Below, one piece after another: positions 63,578 to 64,000 of a stretch of DNA of 64,000 nt. Numbering within the stretch: the first letter of the stretch is position 1; the number at the start of each line of letters is the position of its first letter. Position numbers and translations under genes: made by a program. Origin of the DNA: Anaerolinea thermophila UNI-1 (GTDB lineage Bacteria > Chloroflexota > Anaerolineae > Anaerolineales > Anaerolineaceae); contig NC_014960.1 in assembly GCF_000199675.1 (NCBI RefSeq), forward strand, positions 3,100,001 to 3,164,000, read 5' to 3'. The notes beneath the pieces were generated by a model. That model was given only the letters and a program-made list of their open reading frames with translations. It did no database searches and was not told the origin of the DNA.

Positions 63578-64000
63578 CTACTTCAATACCGACGGCAGGT
63601 ACACCTGCGAGACGATATAGCCAATGCGTGCCCCGCGCAGAAGATGCGCCGAAGACGCCACCCTCGGAGCAACCCGCAAGCGGTATGAAGTGGTGGTATT
63701 GTCCACCTGAACCGGCGGATCCACCGGAACCACAATGGTTTGGAGAGATGTGCTGGCGCCGCTGGAAGACGCGGTTTCAAGGGCTGAAAATGAATTGGTC
63801 TCTGGATTGTACGAACGCAGACCGAGATCCATGTTGGAAGCGGTATCGTTGTCAACCACGAAGAAGACCACTTCGGTGATTTTTGCCCCCTGAGGCAGGT
63901 CCAGTTCCAGGCTGAAGGAAAAACCGCCCGGCGGCAACGCAGTGGCATAGACGGCTCCGCCCTGAGCGCTGTACGTTAAGGACGAATTTGTGGGCGAAAA
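63578..64000 (-). CDS. C-terminal part of a probable exported beta-sandwich protein
   Basis: The frame is open to the window edge, so these 140 residues are the end of a longer protein whose start lies to the right. The sequence (GGFSFSLELDLPQGAKITEV, ending in YLPSVLK) looks like a beta-sandwich with many Ser and Thr, and the tail PxVLK-type ending resembles other secreted Anaerolineae proteins such as the propeller protein at 16030 (VYLPWIARAP). Function is unknown. No ribosome site or true start is in the window. Confidence 0.6.
   Translation of the reverse strand, partial: FSPTNSSLTYSAQGGAVYATALPPGGFSFSLELDLPQGAKITEVVFFVVDNDTASNMDLGLRSYNPETNSFSALETASSSGASTSLQTIVVPVDPPVQVDNTTTSYRLRVAPRVASSAHLLRGARIGYIVSQVYLPSVLK

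Overview
The window looks like a chromosomal segment of an anaerobic member of the Chloroflexota, most likely class Anaerolineae. This is inference from gene content: a one-chain pyruvate:ferredoxin oxidoreductase with a neighbouring dihydroorotate-dehydrogenase-like protein, spoVS outside Firmicutes, a NEW3/ABC export cassette, a CpaE-like receiver/ATPase, many exported or lipid-anchored proteins, and a very large type I-B/III-B CRISPR locus of the kind common in thermophiles. No 16S gene is present to fix the taxonomy.

Left part (1-36997): housekeeping and surface genes in short operons on both strands. In order they are the trmD start, an HD-GYP phosphodiesterase, a receiver/MinD-like ATPase, a lipoprotein, a first copy of a 918-bp insertion sequence, an FmdB zinc ribbon, an SCP/LysM secreted protein, a CBS protein, a SAM-I riboswitch with metK, murJ, a phosphoesterase, a divergent RelA/SpoT homolog, a metallo-beta-lactamase-fold protein, a promoter-RNA-terminator unit encoding a tRNA-like RNA, rmuC, a beta-propeller protein, a GH13 glucosidase, a NEW3-ABC cassette, an SRPBCC/YrdB pair, rpsU-infA behind an attenuator-like leader, an SLC13 permease, a PAS-GGDEF protein, the DHOD-like protein, nifJ, recJ, the second identical IS copy, spoVS, a deoxynucleoside kinase and a DsbA-like protein. 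Five genes (trmD, rel, murJ, recJ, dsbA-like) carry a -10-like hexamer exactly six bases before the ATG, which suggests leaderless mRNAs.

Right part (37395-63342): one co-directional minus-strand defence locus of about 26 kb. From its promoter end it runs: a CARF-LuxR-HTH regulator; cmr1, cas10/cmr2, cmr3, cmr4, cmr5, cmr6 (type III-B); a Card1/Can2-like CARF nuclease; csx15; then cas8(cst1), cas7(cst2), cas5, cas3, cas6, cas1, cas2, cas4 (type I-B); then an AT-rich leader with two long inverted repeats and a TATAAT box; then an array of about 117 regular 37-bp repeats plus four irregular ones. Leader position, repeat polarity and gene direction all say the array is transcribed on the minus strand, so the newest spacers lie near 46.2 kb and the oldest near 37.4 kb. 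Both interference complexes appear to share this array and its single Cas6. Cas10 keeps the GGDD cyclase motif but has no HD nuclease domain, so the type III arm probably depends on cyclic oligoadenylate signalling to the nuclease, with Csx15 as a likely attenuator and the CARF-HTH protein as a possible transcriptional responder.

Most notable observations: the CARF-LuxR regulator heading the operon; the shared-array I-B/III-B design; the excess of self-complementary spacers; type I-C-like repeat sequence and a 21-bp GC palindrome inside repeats at the old end of the array; the single-base repeat switch at about 44.1 kb; the tRNA-like RNA at 14.6 kb; the rpsU leader; and the leaderless-gene signature. 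The window ends inside another minus-strand exported-protein gene.
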